A stretch of DNA of 9,134 nt, taken from positions 1 to 9,134 of the forward strand of contig NZ_JADKCX010000125.1 of NCBI RefSeq assembly GCF_016718685.1. Direction: 5' to 3'. Shown in pieces: positions 7,474 to 9,134 of this stretch. How positions within the stretch are numbered: the stretch's first letter is position 1; each line of letters opens with the position of its first letter. This stretch comes from Haliscomenobacter sp. Its GTDB lineage: Bacteria > Bacteroidota > Bacteroidia > Chitinophagales > Saprospiraceae. Both the position numbers and the translations under genes were made by a program. The notes beneath the pieces are model-generated. The model had not been told where the DNA came from. It searched no databases and worked only from the letters and a program-made list of their open reading frames with translations.

Positions 7474-8140
7474 TTAATTCCCTTCTTTCATGGTTTTTTC
7501 AGCATTTTCAATCATCCACTTATTCGCACCACCCCCCCAGTTAGGATGCAAAGGAGAAGGCGCCTGATAAGACTCAAATTTTTCAGCCGCCTTTTGCAAC
7601 AATGGCAATGCATTTTTTGGGCCGCCTCCGTAGAAAACTGGTGTAAACAAAATGCTTTGCCCTTTCAGGTAATATGGCCGCGGATTGTCTGCATTCATTG
7701 CAATGGCTTTATCCAATTCCGCATACGACATCGGGCTGTATTTCGCGCCAAGCGCCATCGGGTTTTCCCAAATCCGGCCCTGGAAAATATAACCCTGCAA
7801 AGCATAAATCTCGGATTCTTCCGGCGCCAGCGTTTTTGCAGCATCCAGCGCCGTTTGGGCCTTATCCAAATAAGCGGTGCACTGGTCCAATTTTTCTTCC
7901 TGCATGAGTCCTGTGGCAACCATCATGTTGCAATAAGCAACGTAATAGCCAGGCAGCCAGGCTTGCTTTTCCGCGTTGGCTATCCGTTCAAAGTGGTTGG
8001 CTGCCTGCAGAAAGGTACTCGTACTCCGGGCAGTGTCTAAAGTCGCAATTCCTTTTTGCATGGCCGCTGTAGAGCGTTCATTTTGTGCGAATAACGCAAT
8101 CGAAAACAAAAACTAACGGCAATCAAGATGTGCTTTTCAT
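7474..8140 (-). CDS. Periplasmic TPR-like protein, two frameshifts at the signal peptide
   Basis: About 220 residues, mostly amphipathic helices in pairs: TFLQAANHFERIANAEKQAW, CTAYLDKAQTALDAAKTLAP then ESEIYALQGYIFQGRI, and YAELDKAIAMNADNPRPYYL then KGQSILF. This spacing resembles tetratricopeptide repeats, which bind protein partners. The literal frame begins only at TTG 8109. Adding one base at AA 8125-8126 and one at the A run 8108-8112 extends it to ATG 8140 and yields MKSTSLIAVSFLFSIALFAQ, a clean signal peptide with a cleavage site after FAQ, so periplasmic location is inferred. It is 50 bases ahead of the kinase gene with no terminator, so co-transcription is likely; it could be an accessory to sensing or to the receptor upstream. 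I recall similar Bacteroidota hypothetical proteins but no defined function. Confidence 0.75.
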
Positions 8141-8242
8141 ATTTATTTTGGTTTTTGAAAATGAATTTTAAAATGTTTTTGTCTGAGGTTTAGTTTTCGG
8201 TAAGGGGGTACGATATCCTAAGATTGCGGTGCGCTGCATTCG
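8141..8242. other. Leader region of TPR-kinase-regulator transcript
   Basis: These 102 bases between the TPR gene start and the tandem repeats are AT-rich near the gene (8141-8185). On the minus strand I see no convincing TAnnTTTG box, so I do not place a promoter. If the receptor transcript reads through, the repeats at 8243-8504 would lie in the intergenic mRNA between receptor and TPR protein. Confidence 0.4.
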
Positions 8243-8476
8243 ATAACGCCCCTATCGAAATTTAGCCAAGTGTCTGGTTTTAGAGTTCGAGAGCAAGGCA
8301 TGTTTAATTCCAAAAACGGGAGTTTACTAAGGTAAATGACCGATTTTGGGGCCAAACATAACGCAGCTATCGAAATTTAGCCAAGTGTCTGGTTTTAGAG
8401 TTCGAGTAGCCGGCTGTTAATTTCCAAAAACAGAGTTTATTGTAAATGACTGGTTTTGAAATTAAACATAACGCAG
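8243..8476. repeat. Two tandem units of 115 and 110 bp with a perfect 40-bp core
   Basis: Units start with ATAACGC followed by two bases and CTATCGAA at 8243 and 8358, and a third boundary occurs at 8468. The cores at 8252-8291 and 8367-8406 are identical over 40 bases; the remaining 70-75 bases are similar but diverged. Each core can fold imperfectly (CGAA with TTCG, AGCCA with TGGTT, loop AGTGTC). The second half of each unit forms a longer hairpin: CCAAAA-a-CGG with CCG-a-TTTTGG in unit 1 (8310-8349) and CAAAA-a-CAG with CTG-g-TTTTG in unit 2 (8425-8458). No ORF accounts for it. It fills the gap between the receptor and the TPR gene. Confidence 0.8.
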
Positions 8477-8478
8477 CT

Positions 8479-8504
8479 ATCGAACTATAAAAACAGACAC
8501 TAAA
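8479..8504 (-). repeat. Inverted, diverged partial copy of the 40-bp repeat core
   Basis: Reading the plus strand from 8479, TCGAACTATAAAAACAGACACT followed by AAAT matches the reverse complement of the core (TCGAACTCTAAAACCAGACACT, then TTGGCTAAAT) with two substitutions and a five-base gap. It follows directly on the third ATAACGC boundary at 8468, so the array ends in a flipped half-unit that touches the 3' end of the receptor gene. Chance is unlikely over 22 aligned bases, but the match was made by eye. Confidence 0.6.
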
Positions 8505-9134
8505 TCCGCCGAATTTTTCGCCGATGGAGATGAATAGCCCCACAAAAAAGAACCGCTTTGCAGGTGGCCTCACCGCGATCCCGGTATAATTCCCTTCTGC
8601 GTCGGGCGTATTACTGAACTGCTGCCCAAAGGTATTGTTGAAGCCCGGCAGGTTGTTCACCGCAATATACAGCACCGTAAAAAATTGCTGAAGATGTTGG
8701 TGATGTAGCTCGCGTTGAAACTCAGGTCGTTGTAGGGGAAGTGCGCCCGGTCATGAACCCTCCTGGTTTGGGTCATCAAACGCGCGTGGGCTGGAGTGGG
8801 AATAAGTGAGTCCGACCGAAGTCGTAATCCGCTGGATCCAGTGCTTGTATACTACGGCAAAGTTGTGTCGGGATGCAAAATTTGGCATGGCCTCCACCGG
8901 AAAGCCGAGGTACTTCCGTTTGGTGTCCAACAAAGAGTACGAAACCCAAAAATCACCGTATTCTATACTTTTCTGATCCCGGTAGAAAACGTCCATTCCC
9001 CAGGCGTGTCCATAACCTTTATTGTTGCTTTGAATAAATTGATTTTCAGCGTATTGAACTAAGTCTTTGTAGTTTTTGTAATACCCTTCCACCCGAAAAG
9101 TTCGGCGGTTGTGCATGTATTGGTAGTTGACAAT
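8500..9134 (-). CDS. TonB-dependent receptor, C-terminal barrel end, three or four frameshifts
   Basis: This is the last ~210 residues of an outer-membrane TonB-dependent receptor; the plug domain and most of the barrel lie beyond the right edge. Alternating aromatic beta-strands are visible: TFRVEGYYKNYKDLVQYAEN, GMDVFYRDQKS, DFWVSYSLLDTKRKYLGFP, HNFAVVYKHWIQRITTSVGL and the terminal RFFFVGLFISIG. The frame breaks at C run 8758-8760, G run 8735-8738 and A run 8679-8684; one added base at each restores NQEGFMTGRTS, YNDLSFNASYITNIFSNFF and TVLYIAVNNLPGFNNTFG. The true stop is uncertain. Literally, the frame runs into the repeats and stops at 8367. One missing base in T run 8514-8518 would instead end it as ISIGEKIRRI at 8500, which I prefer because receptors end shortly after this last strand. 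The ligand is unknown. Confidence 0.8.

Noticed and set aside
7011..8040. Long plus-strand open frames opposite the kinase and TPR genes
   Set aside because: Composition is Arg/Pro/His-rich without domains. The minus-strand products have family motifs and fit the operon.
8243..8504. CRISPR array
   Set aside because: There are only two direct copies, the period is 110-115 bp, the intervening sequences are related to each other and not unique, and no cas genes are present.

Overview
The window reads as a chromosomal segment of a Bacteroidota bacterium, most like the Saprospirales/Chitinophagales side of the phylum. The reasons are a TonB-dependent receptor, a LytTR regulator paired with a LytS-type kinase, a type IX secretion (T9SS) sorting domain, TAnnTTTG-type promoter sequences and the absence of clear Shine-Dalgarno sites. 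Base composition looks even throughout, and no tRNA, rRNA, CRISPR array, transposase or phage gene was seen.

Layout from left to right. On the minus strand at 1-627 is the N-terminal part of an exported protein of an uncharacterised family. Then, on the plus strand, come an alkaline phosphatase lipoprotein (810-1946), an acyl-CoA dehydrogenase (2031-3168) followed by two hairpins, a secreted right-handed parallel beta-helix protein with a T9SS tail (3298-4589), a short palindromic element, and an EamA/DMT permease (4751-5611). The permease converges stop-to-stop with a minus-strand cluster that reads from right to left: the C-terminal end of a TonB-dependent receptor (9134-8500), a repeat-bearing gap, a periplasmic TPR-like protein (8140-7474), a sensor kinase (7423-6382) and a LytTR response regulator (6385-5612). 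Kinase and regulator overlap by ATGA and clearly form a two-component pair. The TPR protein probably shares their transcript, and the receptor may belong to the same module.

The dominant feature of the window is broken reading frames. Seven of the nine genes carry single-base frameshifts, about 21 in all, and nearly every one sits in a short homopolymer or can be repaired by doubling one base. After repair, catalytic residues, signal peptides and C-terminal domains come back intact. I therefore read these as sequence errors, not a row of pseudogenes, and have annotated full gene spans with the shift positions listed.

I found no obvious new multi-gene defence or biosynthetic system. The least explained DNA is the 8243-8504 interval. 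It holds two tandem units of about 110-115 bp that share a perfect 40-bp core, contain hairpins with one compensatory base change, and end in a third, inverted partial copy of the core.
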